Part shown: positions 56,740 to 64,000 of the stretch, piece after piece
How the letters are laid out: each line of letters starts with the position of its first letter
Numbering within the stretch: position 1 is the stretch's first letter
NCBI RefSeq assembly: GCF_008642375.1
Contig: NZ_CP029194.1
Coordinates: 5,068,501 to 5,132,500 of the forward strand
Direction of reading: 5' to 3'
DNA: 64,000 nt
Source: Streptomyces venezuelae
GTDB lineage: Bacteria; Actinomycetota; Actinomycetes; Streptomycetales; Streptomycetaceae
The notes under the pieces: generated by a model
The model's input: only the letters and a program-made list of their open reading frames with translations
The model's database searches: none
Told to the model about the DNA's origin: nothing
Position numbers and translations under genes: made by a program

Positions 56740-57312
56740 ATGGCACGCAGCAGGCTCACTCCCGAGCGGGAGTCCGAGTTGTACGCGGCCGTGCTCGACC
56801 TCCTCCGTGAGGTCGGCTACGACGCCCTCACCATGGACGCCGTGGCCGCCCGCACCCACTCCAGCAAGGCCACCCTCTACCGCCAGTGGGGGAGCAAGCC
56901 GGAGCTGGTCGCCCGGGCGCTGCGCGGGAACAAGCCGGTCGACGTCACCGGGATCGACACCGGCTCGCTGCGCGGCGACATCGAGGCGATGCTCGCCCAG
57001 ACCGACGACTGCCAGATGGACAAGGACGCCGCGCTGATGCGGGGTCTCGCCCATGCCGCCCACGCCAACCCCGAACTGCACCGGGCCCTGCGCGAGCTGC
57101 TCATCGAACCCGAGATGAACAGCCTCGACGAGGTGCTCCGGCGAGCGGTCCGCAGGGGCGAGGTCGACGCCGGCAACCCGGCGCTCAAGCTCGTCCCGCA
57201 CATGCTGATCGGCGCGTTCATCGCCCGCCCGATGATCGAGGACCAACCGGTCGACCGCGCCTTCCTCAGCGCGTACTTCGACGCCGTCGTGCTCCCCTCA
57301 CTCGGCGTCTGA
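56740..57312 (+). CDS. TetR family transcriptional regulator
   Basis: A 190-residue repressor. The N-terminal helix-turn-helix is AVLDLLREVGYDALTMDAVA followed by ARTHSSKATLYRQWGSKPEL. The ligand domain has MLAQTDDCQMDKDAALMRGL and ends in YFDAVVLPSLGV, typical of TetR C-terminal domains. ATG 56740 has GGAGG 8 nt upstream; the frame runs further upstream through the operator. The MMPL exporter gene follows after 108 bp on the same strand and is its probable target. Confidence 0.9.
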   Translation: MARSRLTPERESELYAAVLDLLREVGYDALTMDAVAARTHSSKATLYRQWGSKPELVARALRGNKPVDVTGIDTGSLRGDIEAMLAQTDDCQMDKDAALMRGLAHAAHANPELHRALRELLIEPEMNSLDEVLRRAVRRGEVDAGNPALKLVPHMLIGAFIARPMIEDQPVDRAFLSAYFDAVVLPSLGV

Positions 57313-57420
57313 TCCTCCCCGCAGTACCGCTGGACCCTTTCTCCACCTGACGTCGAACCGCTCACGCCGTCGGGCCGGCTCCCCATGTCCTGTCCCGCCC
57401 CACAATGGGAGTACGCCCCC

Positions 57421-59580
57421 GTGGCCACGTTCCTCTACAAGCTGGGCCGTTCCGCCTTCCGGCGCCGACGGCTCGTCGCCCTCCTCTGGGTGGCGCTCCT
57501 GGCGGTCGCCGGTATCGGCGCCGCCACCGCGCCCGCCCCCACGTCCAGTTCCTTCTCGATCCCCGGCACCGAGGCCCAGCGCGCCTTCGACCTGCTCGAA
57601 GAGCGCTTCCCGGGCGCCAACGCCGACGGGGCCACGGCCCGCGTCGTCTTCAAGGCCCCCGAGGGCCAGAAGATGACCGACCCGGCCCACAAGGCCGTCG
57701 TCGGGGAGACCGTCGCCGCGCTGAAGGCCGGCTCGGACCAGATCGTCTCGGTCACCGACCCGTACGCGGTGAAGGCCGTCTCGCAGGACGGCTCCACCGC
57801 CTACGTCTCCGTCTCCTACAAGGTCAGCGGGATGGAGCTGACCGACGAGAGCAAGAAGGCCCTCACCCAGGCCGGCCACAGCGCGCAGGGCAAGGGCCTG
57901 ACCGTCGAGGTCGGCGGTGACGCCCTCCAGAGCATGCCCGAGCAGGGCGTCAGCGAGGCCATCGGCATCGTCATCGCCGGCATCGTGCTCGTCATCACCT
58001 TCGGCTCGCTGGTCGCCGCCGGACTCCCGCTGCTCACCGCCCTCGTCGGCGTCGGCATCGGCGTCTCCTCGATAGCCGCCCTCGCCAACGTCCTCGACCT
58101 GGGCTCCACCACCTCGACCCTCGCGATGATGATCGGCCTCGCGGTCGGCATCGACTACGCCCTCTTCATCGTCTCCCGCTACCGCGCGGAGCTCGCCGAC
58201 GGGCGCGAGAAGGAGGACGCGGCGGGCCACGCGGTCGGCACGGCGGGCTCGGCGGTCGTCTTCGCCGGACTCACCGTCGTCATCGCCCTGGTCGGCCTGG
58301 CCGTCGTCAACATCCCGATGCTGACGAAGATGGGCTTCGCCGCCGCCGGCACGGTCGTCATCGCCGTCCTCGTCGGCCTCACCCTCATCCCCGCGATGCT
58401 CGGCTTCGCCGGCGACAAGGTCGTCGGCCGCAAGCAGCGCACGGGCACCGCGAAGGAGAGCGACAAGCCCAACGGCGGTACCCGCTGGGCCCGGTTCGTC
58501 ATCCGCCGCCCCCTGATGGTGCTGCTCGTCGGCGTCATCGGCCTCGGCGCGATCGCCGTGCCCGCCGCCTCCCTGGAGATGGGCCTGCCGGACGACGGCG
58601 CCAAGCCCACCTCCACCACCGAGCGCCGGGCGTACGACGCGCTGTCGGACGGCTTCGGCCCCGGTTTCAACGGCCCGCTGCTCGTCGTCGTCGACGGCGA
58701 CAAGGCCACCGCCGAGAAGGCGGTCTCCACGATCAAGGGCCTCGAAGGCTGGGCCGCCGTCACCCCGGCGACCCCGAACAAGGCCGGCGACGCCGCGATG
58801 ATCACGGTGGTCCCGAAGGACCGCCCGTCCTCGGTCGCCACCGAGGACCTGGTCCACGACATCCGGGAGTCCACCGGTGACGAGGTCCTCGTCACCGGCG
58901 CCACCGCGATGAACATCGACTTCTCGCAGAAGATGAACGACGCGCTCGTGCCCTACCTGGCACTCGTCGTCGGCCTCGCCTTCCTGCTCCTGACGGTGGT
59001 CTTCCGGTCGGTCCTGGTGCCGCTCAAGGCGGCCCTCGGCTTCCTGCTCTCGGTCGTCGCGGCCCTCGGCGCGGTCGTCGCGGTCTTCCAGTGGGGCTGG
59101 CTCGGCGGCCTCTTCGGGGTCGAGCAGACCGGCCCGATCATGTCGATGATGCCGATCTTCATGGTGGGTGTCGTCTTCGGTCTCGCGATGGACTACGAGG
59201 TCTTCCTCGTGACCCGGATGCGGGAGGCGTACGTGCACGGCGAGCGGCCCGGCGAGGCGATCGTGACCGGCTTCCGGCACAGCGCCCGGGTGGTCGTCGC
59301 CGCGGCGGTCATCATGATCGCGGTCTTCGCCGGCTTCATCGGCATGGACGACCAGATGATCAAGATGATCGGCTTCGGCCTGGCCGTCGCGGTCCTCTTC
59401 GACGCCTTCGTGGTCCGCATGGCGATCGTCCCGGCCGTGCTCGCGCTCCTCGGCCACAAGGCCTGGTGGCTGCCGAAGTGGCTGGACCGGGTCCTGCCGA
59501 GCGTGGACGTGGAGGGCGAGGGTCTCGCCGCGTCGACGAGTGAGGGCACGCCCGCGAAGCCGGACCTCGTCAAGGCCTGA
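57421..59580 (+). CDS. MMPL family transporter
   Basis: A 719-residue RND-type exporter of the MMPL family with twelve predicted helices in two halves. Proton-relay motifs are MIGLAVGIDYALFIVSRYR in the first half and VGVVFGLAMDYEVFLVTRMR in the second. Large extracytoplasmic loops follow helices 1 and 7 (SFSIPGTEAQRAFDLLEERF; TERRAYDALSDGFGPGFNGP). GTG 57421 has GGGAG about 9 nt upstream. These proteins export lipids or antibiotics. With the TetR gene it forms an inducible efflux pair. Confidence 0.9.
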   Translation: MATFLYKLGRSAFRRRRLVALLWVALLAVAGIGAATAPAPTSSSFSIPGTEAQRAFDLLEERFPGANADGATARVVFKAPEGQKMTDPAHKAVVGETVAALKAGSDQIVSVTDPYAVKAVSQDGSTAYVSVSYKVSGMELTDESKKALTQAGHSAQGKGLTVEVGGDALQSMPEQGVSEAIGIVIAGIVLVITFGSLVAAGLPLLTALVGVGIGVSSIAALANVLDLGSTTSTLAMMIGLAVGIDYALFIVSRYRAELADGREKEDAAGHAVGTAGSAVVFAGLTVVIALVGLAVVNIPMLTKMGFAAAGTVVIAVLVGLTLIPAMLGFAGDKVVGRKQRTGTAKESDKPNGGTRWARFVIRRPLMVLLVGVIGLGAIAVPAASLEMGLPDDGAKPTSTTERRAYDALSDGFGPGFNGPLLVVVDGDKATAEKAVSTIKGLEGWAAVTPATPNKAGDAAMITVVPKDRPSSVATEDLVHDIRESTGDEVLVTGATAMNIDFSQKMNDALVPYLALVVGLAFLLLTVVFRSVLVPLKAALGFLLSVVAALGAVVAVFQWGWLGGLFGVEQTGPIMSMMPIFMVGVVFGLAMDYEVFLVTRMREAYVHGERPGEAIVTGFRHSARVVVAAAVIMIAVFAGFIGMDDQMIKMIGFGLAVAVLFDAFVVRMAIVPAVLALLGHKAWWLPKWLDRVLPSVDVEGEGLAASTSEGTPAKPDLVKA

Positions 59581-59598
59581 TCCCCGGGCCCGATTCGT

Positions 59599-59644
59599 AC
59601 GTACGCCGTCAGTGTGTCGTCATCGACGTACTGGCGGCGTACGT
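59599..59644. terminator. Bidirectional terminator between the MMPL and SsgA-like genes
   Basis: ACGTACGCCG (59599-59608) pairs perfectly with CGGCGTACGT (59635-59644), with additional AGT/ACT pairing inside. The structure starts 18 bp after the MMPL stop and covers the end of the convergent SsgA-like gene. Confidence 0.55.
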
Positions 59645-59980
59645 GTGCCGGAGGAAGCGGAGCAGGGCGGCCGTGTCGAACTGGACGACCTGGACCCCGT
59701 CGTCCCGGTGGAACTCGACCACCGTCTGCACCCGGCCGCAGGGCCACACCTCGATGTCGCCGCGGCGGGTGGGCGTGCGCAGTCCGGTCTCCAGGAGCGT
59801 GCGCGGGAAGGACCATTCGACGTCGCCGGGGAAGCCGAAGCGGACGGTCGCGGGGGAGAAGTCGGCGTCGTAGCGGAGGGTCACGGGCACGGGCCGGGAG
59901 AGCGGGGCGTCGCTGATGATCCGTCCCCTGGCGTGGTCGTCGACTGCGTGATCGTCTGTGTGCTCGTCTACCGCGGCCAT
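59609..59980 (-). CDS. SsgA family sporulation/cell division regulator
   Basis: A 123-residue SsgA-like protein. The core reads VPVTLRYDADFSPATVRFGF, DVEWSFPRTLLETGLRTPTR and GDIEVWPCG, the conserved strands of the family found only in morphologically complex actinomycetes, where members guide septum placement, peptidoglycan maintenance and spore autolysis. The N-terminal 25 residues are acidic and His-rich (DEHTDDHAVDDHA). The start at ATG 59980 has GAGG 6 nt upstream. In S. coelicolor I recall the ssgE paralogue near cobalt transport genes, so this may be ssgE; I cannot prove it from sequence. Confidence 0.82.
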   Translation of the reverse strand: MAAVDEHTDDHAVDDHARGRIISDAPLSRPVPVTLRYDADFSPATVRFGFPGDVEWSFPRTLLETGLRTPTRRGDIEVWPCGRVQTVVEFHRDDGVQVVQFDTAALLRFLRHTYAASTSMTTH

Positions 59981-60086
59981 CACGCGCTCCTCACGTTTTG
60001 TCCTTCTATAAGCCAATGTGTCACTTCTTCCCCGCGTGCGCGCGGGGCATGCGCCGTCCACGCTGTGATCTGTGACCCATGCGCTC

Positions 60087-60103
60087 TTGCAACTGGTTCG
60101 CAG
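60087..60103 (+). promoter_or_regulatory. Nur-box-like sequence before the nickel/cobalt transporter genes
   Basis: TTGCAA-CTGGT-TCGCAG resembles the Streptomyces nickel-regulator Nur site (TTGCAA-N5-TTGCAA); the left half matches fully and the right half at four of six bases. It ends 19 bp before the cbiM start codon. Confidence 0.35.
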
Positions 60104-60122
60104 GAAGCTCATCATTCGGGGC

Positions 60123-61163
60123 GTGCATGTACCTGACGGATTCATCAATGCCCCCGTGTCGGCCGTGGCCGGCGTCGCCGCCGCCGGCGCCGTCGCCGTG
60201 AGCCTGCGCGGGGCCCGCCGCGAGCTCGACGAACGCACCGCGCCGCTCGCGGGTCTCGTCGCGGCCTTCATCTTCGCCGTGCAGATGCTGAACTTCCCGG
60301 TCGCCACCGGGACCAGCGGACACCTGCTCGGCGGCGCGCTCGCCGCGATACTCGTCGGCCCCTGGACCGGTGTCCTGTGCGTCGCCGTCGTCCTGCTGAT
60401 GCAGGGCATCCTCTTCGCCGACGGAGGCCTCACCGCCCTCGGCGTGAACATCACCGTCATGGGCGTCGTCACGGTCGTCGTCGCGTACGCGCTCTTCCGC
60501 GGCCTCGTCCTCGTCCTGCCGCGCACCCGCCGCTCGGTGACCGCGGCCTCCTTCGTCGCCGCGCTCGTCTCCGTACCGGCGTCGGCCGCCGCCTTCACCC
60601 TGCTCTACGCGATCGGCGGCACCACCGACGTACCGATCTCCAAGGTCATGACGGCCATGGTCGGCGTGCACTTCCTCATCGGCATCGGCGAGGGGGTCAT
60701 CACCATGCTGACCGTCGGCGCGGTCATCGCCGTCCGCCCCGACCTGATCTTCGGCGCCCGGGGCCTGACCGCCCCGCTCAAGCTCCGGGTCGGCGGCGAG
60801 CTGGTCGACGCGGCCACCCCGGCGGCCACTCCCGCGGCCGCCCCCGCGGGCTCCCCGAAGAAGCTGTGGATCGGCGGCGTCGTCACCGCGCTCGTCCTCG
60901 CCGGCTTCGTCTCCTTCTACGCCTCCGCCAGCCCCGACGGCCTGGAGAAGGTCGCCGCCGACAAGGGCTTCGACGCCAAGGCCGAGGAGCACGCCGCCGC
61001 GGACTCGCCGCTCGCCGACTACGGCATCAAGGACGTCGACAACGCCCGCCTCTCCGGCGGCCTGGCCGGCGTCATCGGCGTCGGCGTGACCCTCGCCGTC
61101 GGCACGGGCGCCTTCTGGGTGGTCCGCCGCCGCCGCACGAGCCAGGAAGCCGCGGCGGCCTGA
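60123..61163 (+). CDS. cbiM: ECF transporter substrate-specific component CbiM fused to CbiN-like PDGLE domain
   Basis: A 346-residue membrane protein. It starts (M)HVPDGFINAPV, placing His at position 2 as required for Ni/Co binding in CbiM/NikM, so GTG 60123 is the right start although the frame is open further upstream. Five or six helices follow with FAVQMLNFPVATGTSGHLLG and MQGILFADGGLTALGVNI. After residue 255 an additional helix and the PDGLEKVAADKGFD motif (CbiN/PDGLE domain) follow, making a natural M-N fusion. cbiQ and cbiO follow on the same strand. Confidence 0.88.
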   Translation: MHVPDGFINAPVSAVAGVAAAGAVAVSLRGARRELDERTAPLAGLVAAFIFAVQMLNFPVATGTSGHLLGGALAAILVGPWTGVLCVAVVLLMQGILFADGGLTALGVNITVMGVVTVVVAYALFRGLVLVLPRTRRSVTAASFVAALVSVPASAAAFTLLYAIGGTTDVPISKVMTAMVGVHFLIGIGEGVITMLTVGAVIAVRPDLIFGARGLTAPLKLRVGGELVDAATPAATPAAAPAGSPKKLWIGGVVTALVLAGFVSFYASASPDGLEKVAADKGFDAKAEEHAAADSPLADYGIKDVDNARLSGGLAGVIGVGVTLAVGTGAFWVVRRRRTSQEAAAA

Positions 61164-61180
61164 CGTGGGTGCGGTCTGAC

Positions 61181-61975
61181 ATGGGAACCGGTGGGGGTAC
61201 CTCCCGTGCCGGAGGCCACGGGGGAGCCCACAAGCTCTACCGGCACGCGCACTCGCCGGTGCACGAGCTGCCCCCGCACACCAAGCTCGCCGCCGTCCTC
61301 GGCTTCGTCGTGGTCGTCGTCTCGACGCCCCGCGAAGCCGTCTGGGCCTTCGCCGGCTACGCCCTGCTCCTCGCGGTCGTGGCGGCGAAGGCCCGCGTCC
61401 CGGCCGGCTTTCTGCTGAAGCGACTGCTCATCGAGGTGCCGTTCGTCGCGTTCGCGTTCCTCATGCCCTTCGTCGTGCCCGGCGAGCAGACCACCGTCCT
61501 CGGGGTGTCGTTGAGCGTCCCCGGCCTGTGGGGCGCCTGGAACGTCCTCGCCAAGGGCACCCTCGGCGTCGCCGCCTCCGTGCTCCTCGCCTCCACCACG
61601 GAGCTCCGCGCCCTGCTCCTCGGCCTCCAGCGGCTGAAGCTCCCCCCGATGCTCGTCCAGATCGCCTCGTTCATGATCCGGTACGGCGACGTCATCTCCG
61701 ACGAGATGCGCCGCATGTCCGTCGCCCGCCGCTCGCGCGGCTTCGAGGCGCGGGGCGTCCGCCACTGGGGCATCCTCGCGAAGTCCGCGGGCGCGCTCTT
61801 CATCCGCTCGTACGAGCGCGGGGAGCGGGTCCACCTCGCCATGGTCAGCCGCGGCTACACGGGCACCATGCCGGTCCTCGACGACGTGACCGCCACCCGC
61901 GCCCAGTGGACGTACGCCGCCGCCCTGCCCCTCACCGCACTCCTGATCTGCCTCCTCGGATGGACGACCTCATGA
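61181..61975 (+). CDS. cbiQ: Cobalt/nickel ECF transporter transmembrane protein CbiQ
   Basis: A 264-residue ECF T-component. The N-terminus holds a His/Gly-rich stretch (HGGAHKLYRHAHSPVHEL), then SPVHELPPHTKLAAVLGFVV, the usual CbiQ start. About five helices follow and two conserved coupling motifs: RRMSVARRSRGFEARG and GERVHLAMVSRGYTG, containing the Ala-Arg-Gly pairs that contact the ATPase. The start is uncertain (ATG 61181 or GTG 61169); neither has a strong ribosome binding site, so coupling to cbiM is likely. Its stop overlaps the cbiO start. Confidence 0.87.
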   Translation: MGTGGGTSRAGGHGGAHKLYRHAHSPVHELPPHTKLAAVLGFVVVVVSTPREAVWAFAGYALLLAVVAAKARVPAGFLLKRLLIEVPFVAFAFLMPFVVPGEQTTVLGVSLSVPGLWGAWNVLAKGTLGVAASVLLASTTELRALLLGLQRLKLPPMLVQIASFMIRYGDVISDEMRRMSVARRSRGFEARGVRHWGILAKSAGALFIRSYERGERVHLAMVSRGYTGTMPVLDDVTATRAQWTYAAALPLTALLICLLGWTTS

Positions 61976-62718
61976 CCTTTCCCCCCTCCCTTGAGGTGTC
62001 CGGTCTCGCGTACGCGTACCCCGACGGCCACCAGGCCCTCTTCGGCGTGGACCTGACCGTCGGGCGCGGCGAGCGGGTCGCCCTCCTCGGCCCCAACGGC
62101 GCCGGGAAGACCACCCTCGTCCTCCACCTCAACGGCATCCTCACCGGCGGCGCGGGCACGGTCACCGTCGCCGGGCTCCCGGTCGGGAAGAAGCACCTCG
62201 CCGAGATCCGGCGCAAGGTCGGCATCGTCTTCCAGGACCCCGACGACCAGCTCTTCATGCCGACCGTCCGCGAGGACGTGGCCTTCGGACCGGCGGCGGC
62301 GGGCGTCCGGGGCGCCGAGCTGGAGGCCGTCGTGCGGAAGGCCCTCGACCGGGTCGGCATGGCCGAGTACGCGGACCGGCCGCCGCACCACCTCTCCTTC
62401 GGGCAGCGCCGCCGGGTCGCCGTGGCCACCGTCCTCGCCATGGAGCCGGAGATCCTCGTCCTCGACGAGCCGTCCTCCAACCTGGACCCGGCCTCGCGCC
62501 GCGAGCTCGCCGACATCCTCCGCTCCCTGGACGTCACCGTCCTCATGGTCACCCACGACCTGCCGTACGCCCTGGAACTCTGCCCGCGCGCGGTGATCCT
62601 CAGCGAGGGCGTCATCGCCGCCGACGGGCGGACCGGCGAGATCCTCGCGGACACGGAGCTGATGGCCCGGCACCGCCTGGAGCTGCCGTTCGGCTTTGTA
62701 CCGAGCTCGGTGGCCTGA
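61972..62718 (+). CDS. cbiO: Cobalt/nickel ECF transporter ATP-binding protein CbiO
   Basis: A 248-residue ABC ATPase. Walker A GPNGAGKTTLVLHLNG near residue 39, Q-loop VFQDPDDQLFMPTVREDVAF typical of ECF ATPases, signature LSFGQRRRVAVA (LSFGQ instead of LSGGQ), Walker B ILVLDEPSSNLDP and switch VTHD. Only one ATPase gene is present, so it should act as a homodimer. ATG 61972 overlaps the cbiQ stop (ATGA); an in-frame ATG 12 bp earlier is possible. Confidence 0.9.
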   Translation: MTFPPSLEVSGLAYAYPDGHQALFGVDLTVGRGERVALLGPNGAGKTTLVLHLNGILTGGAGTVTVAGLPVGKKHLAEIRRKVGIVFQDPDDQLFMPTVREDVAFGPAAAGVRGAELEAVVRKALDRVGMAEYADRPPHHLSFGQRRRVAVATVLAMEPEILVLDEPSSNLDPASRRELADILRSLDVTVLMVTHDLPYALELCPRAVILSEGVIAADGRTGEILADTELMARHRLELPFGFVPSSVA

Positions 62719-62802
62719 CCCCCGGGCCCACCCCCGGAATCCACCTTTCCCGGCAGGCGTTGCACCATGGGAGCCGGTCGTACGAAAGGGAGAGTGGGTC
62801 GG

Positions 62803-63975
62803 GTGGACGTCCAGGGCACGGTGGCGGCGGGCTGGGAGCCGGTCAGGGACGCGTTCCTGCGCAATTTCGAGCAGCGCGGCGAGCGCGGGGCGGCCGTCGC
62901 CGTCCACCGCGACGGGGTCAAGGTCGTCGACCTGTGGGCGGGTGCCCGAGACGTGGACGGCACGGCCCCGTGGACCGGGTCGACGGCGCAGGTGGTCCGC
63001 TCGGCCACGAAGGGTGTCGCCGCCGCCGTCCCCCTGCTCCTGCACCAGCGCGGCCTGCTCGACCTGGACGCCCCCGTCGCCACGTACTGGCCGGAGTTCA
63101 AGGCGGCCGGCAAGGACCGCGTGACCGTACGGCAGCTCCTCGCGCACCGGGCCGGGGTCCCCGTCCTGGACCGCCCCCTCACCCTCGCCGAGGCGATCGA
63201 CCTCCCGACGGCCACTGGCGCGATAGCCGCGCAGGCCCCCGTCTGGGAGCCCGGCACCGCCCACGGCTACCACGCCCACACCTTCAGCTGGCTGCTCTCC
63301 GGCCTCGTCCACCGCGTCACCGGGCGCACCATCGGCCGCTGGGTCGCCGAGGAGATCACCGGCCCCCTCGGCCTCGACCTGTGGATCGGGCTGCCGGACG
63401 CGGAGGCCCACCGGGTCGGCCGCCTCGGCCCCGTCGAGGAGATCGACCCGCCCGGCGGCGGCGCGCTCAAGCTCCGCCCCAAGCGCTCCGTCAGCGAGGC
63501 CTACAAGGACCCGGACTCCCTCACCCGGCGCGCCTTCGGGGTCATCGAGCCCCAGCCCGACGAGAACGACCCCGTCTACCGGGCCGCGGAACTGCCCGGC
63601 TCGGCGGGTGTCGCCACCGCCCGCGCGCTCGCCCGCTTCTACGCCGCGACCCTCGGCCCCGTGGACGGCGCCGACCGCCTCTTCGCCCCGGCGACGCTCA
63701 CCCTGGCCCGTACGGAGGAGTCGGCGGGAGCGGACCGGGTGCTGCTCGTCGGCACCCGCTTCGGGCTCGGCCACATGCTGCACGGACCGGCCTCCCCGCT
63801 CCTCGGCCCGTCCTCCTTCGGCCACCCCGGCCGCGGCGGCTCCCTCGGCTTCGCCGACCCGGAGTCCGGGATCGCCTTCGGGTACGTCACCAACGGCATG
63901 CGGAAGACGGTCACGGCCGACCCGCGGGCCCAGGCGCTGGTCCGGGCCGTGCGGTCGGTCGTGGACCTGACCTGA
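62803..63975 (+). CDS. Serine hydrolase (beta-lactamase/EstB-like)
   Basis: A 390-residue class C beta-lactamase-fold hydrolase. The SxxK motif is in VVRSATKGVAAAV, the Tyr motif in HGYHAHTFSWLLSGL and the third motif HPGRGGSLGFADPE replaces KTG, as in EstB-type esterases. DGVKVVDLWAGARDVDG is the common N-terminal part. No signal peptide is visible, so a cytoplasmic esterase or amidase is more likely than a beta-lactamase. GTG 62803 with GGGAG upstream is preferred over ATG 62767. It follows cbiO by 84 bp but is unrelated in function. Confidence 0.85.
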   Translation: MDVQGTVAAGWEPVRDAFLRNFEQRGERGAAVAVHRDGVKVVDLWAGARDVDGTAPWTGSTAQVVRSATKGVAAAVPLLLHQRGLLDLDAPVATYWPEFKAAGKDRVTVRQLLAHRAGVPVLDRPLTLAEAIDLPTATGAIAAQAPVWEPGTAHGYHAHTFSWLLSGLVHRVTGRTIGRWVAEEITGPLGLDLWIGLPDAEAHRVGRLGPVEEIDPPGGGALKLRPKRSVSEAYKDPDSLTRRAFGVIEPQPDENDPVYRAAELPGSAGVATARALARFYAATLGPVDGADRLFAPATLTLARTEESAGADRVLLVGTRFGLGHMLHGPASPLLGPSSFGHPGRGGSLGFADPESGIAFGYVTNGMRKTVTADPRAQALVRAVRSVVDLT

Positions 63976-64000
63976 CCCCCACTTTGAACCTTCTTGACCT

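Noticed and set aside
53253..56810. 1185-codon plus-strand open frame opposite the tricorn homologue
   Set aside because: Sequence is low-complexity Gly/Ala/Val/Asp from antisense GC-rich codons; the minus-strand tricorn motifs and catalytic residues are clear.

Overview
The window is chromosomal DNA from a Streptomyces or a very close relative. It has very high GC, codons almost always ending in G or C, frequent GTG/TTG starts, overlapping stop/start junctions, and lineage markers such as an SsgA-family protein, SepX, a tricorn protease homologue, a BTAD (SARP-like) regulator and MAB_1171c/DUF6545-type proteins. I see no insertion sequence, phage gene or CRISPR array. The only RNA gene I find is one tRNA-Ala(CGC).

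Layout. 0-7 kb: a DUF6227 protein cut by the window edge; an SDR and a P1-family peptidase that look like one operon, preceded by 11-bp-pitch direct repeats of the kind SARP regulators bind; a large BTAD/ATPase regulator; an LtrA-like membrane protein; a broken sirohydrochlorin chelatase gene. 7.5-17.5 kb: an anaerobic or nitrogen-oxide module (NarK transporter, pyruvate formate-lyase with its activase, and a tightly coupled operon of a b-type-cytochrome-like membrane protein, a nitrate-reductase-like molybdoenzyme, a four-cluster ferredoxin subunit, a Rieske protein and a small membrane protein). 17.5-27 kb: ordinary chromosome (MscL, SAF-domain protein, MTA phosphorylase, FmdB-type zinc ribbon, MFS, cation/proton antiporter, penicillin acylase, 5-formyl-THF cyclo-ligase). 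27-32.6 kb: galU, a MoeA/Glp gephyrin homologue, moaC, mog, a RimJ-like acetyltransferase and sepX, a locus that in Actinobacteria links molybdenum-cofactor-type proteins to cell division.

33.3-42.8 kb is the most unusual stretch. Two divergent series of secreted proteins leave a 541-bp spacer. Each begins with the same 176-residue secreted protein, carried in an apparently perfect 572-bp inverted repeat. Leftwards comes a 1.1-kaa alanine-rich, coiled-coil ALF-type protein. Rightwards come two trypsin-fold proteins whose catalytic His and Ser are replaced (AASC, GDTGG), each followed by beta-propeller-like repeats and sharing a 140-bp identical tract.

42.9-64 kb: an XRE regulator, an ImmA/IrrE-like metallopeptidase and a DUF6545 membrane protein; a GNAT and exonuclease III; a MerR regulator divergent from a Baeyer-Villiger-type monooxygenase/hydrolase/SDR operon; an IclR regulator and another GNAT; a tricorn homologue divergent from a TetR regulator and its MMPL exporter, with two mirror-image 15-bp operators between them; an SsgA-family division protein; a nickel/cobalt ECF transporter (CbiMN fusion, CbiQ, CbiO); and a serine beta-lactamase-fold hydrolase. 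Several genes have a TANNNT hexamer 6-7 nt before the start codon, suggesting leaderless mRNAs. All function calls come from reading motifs and remembered families; no database search was run.
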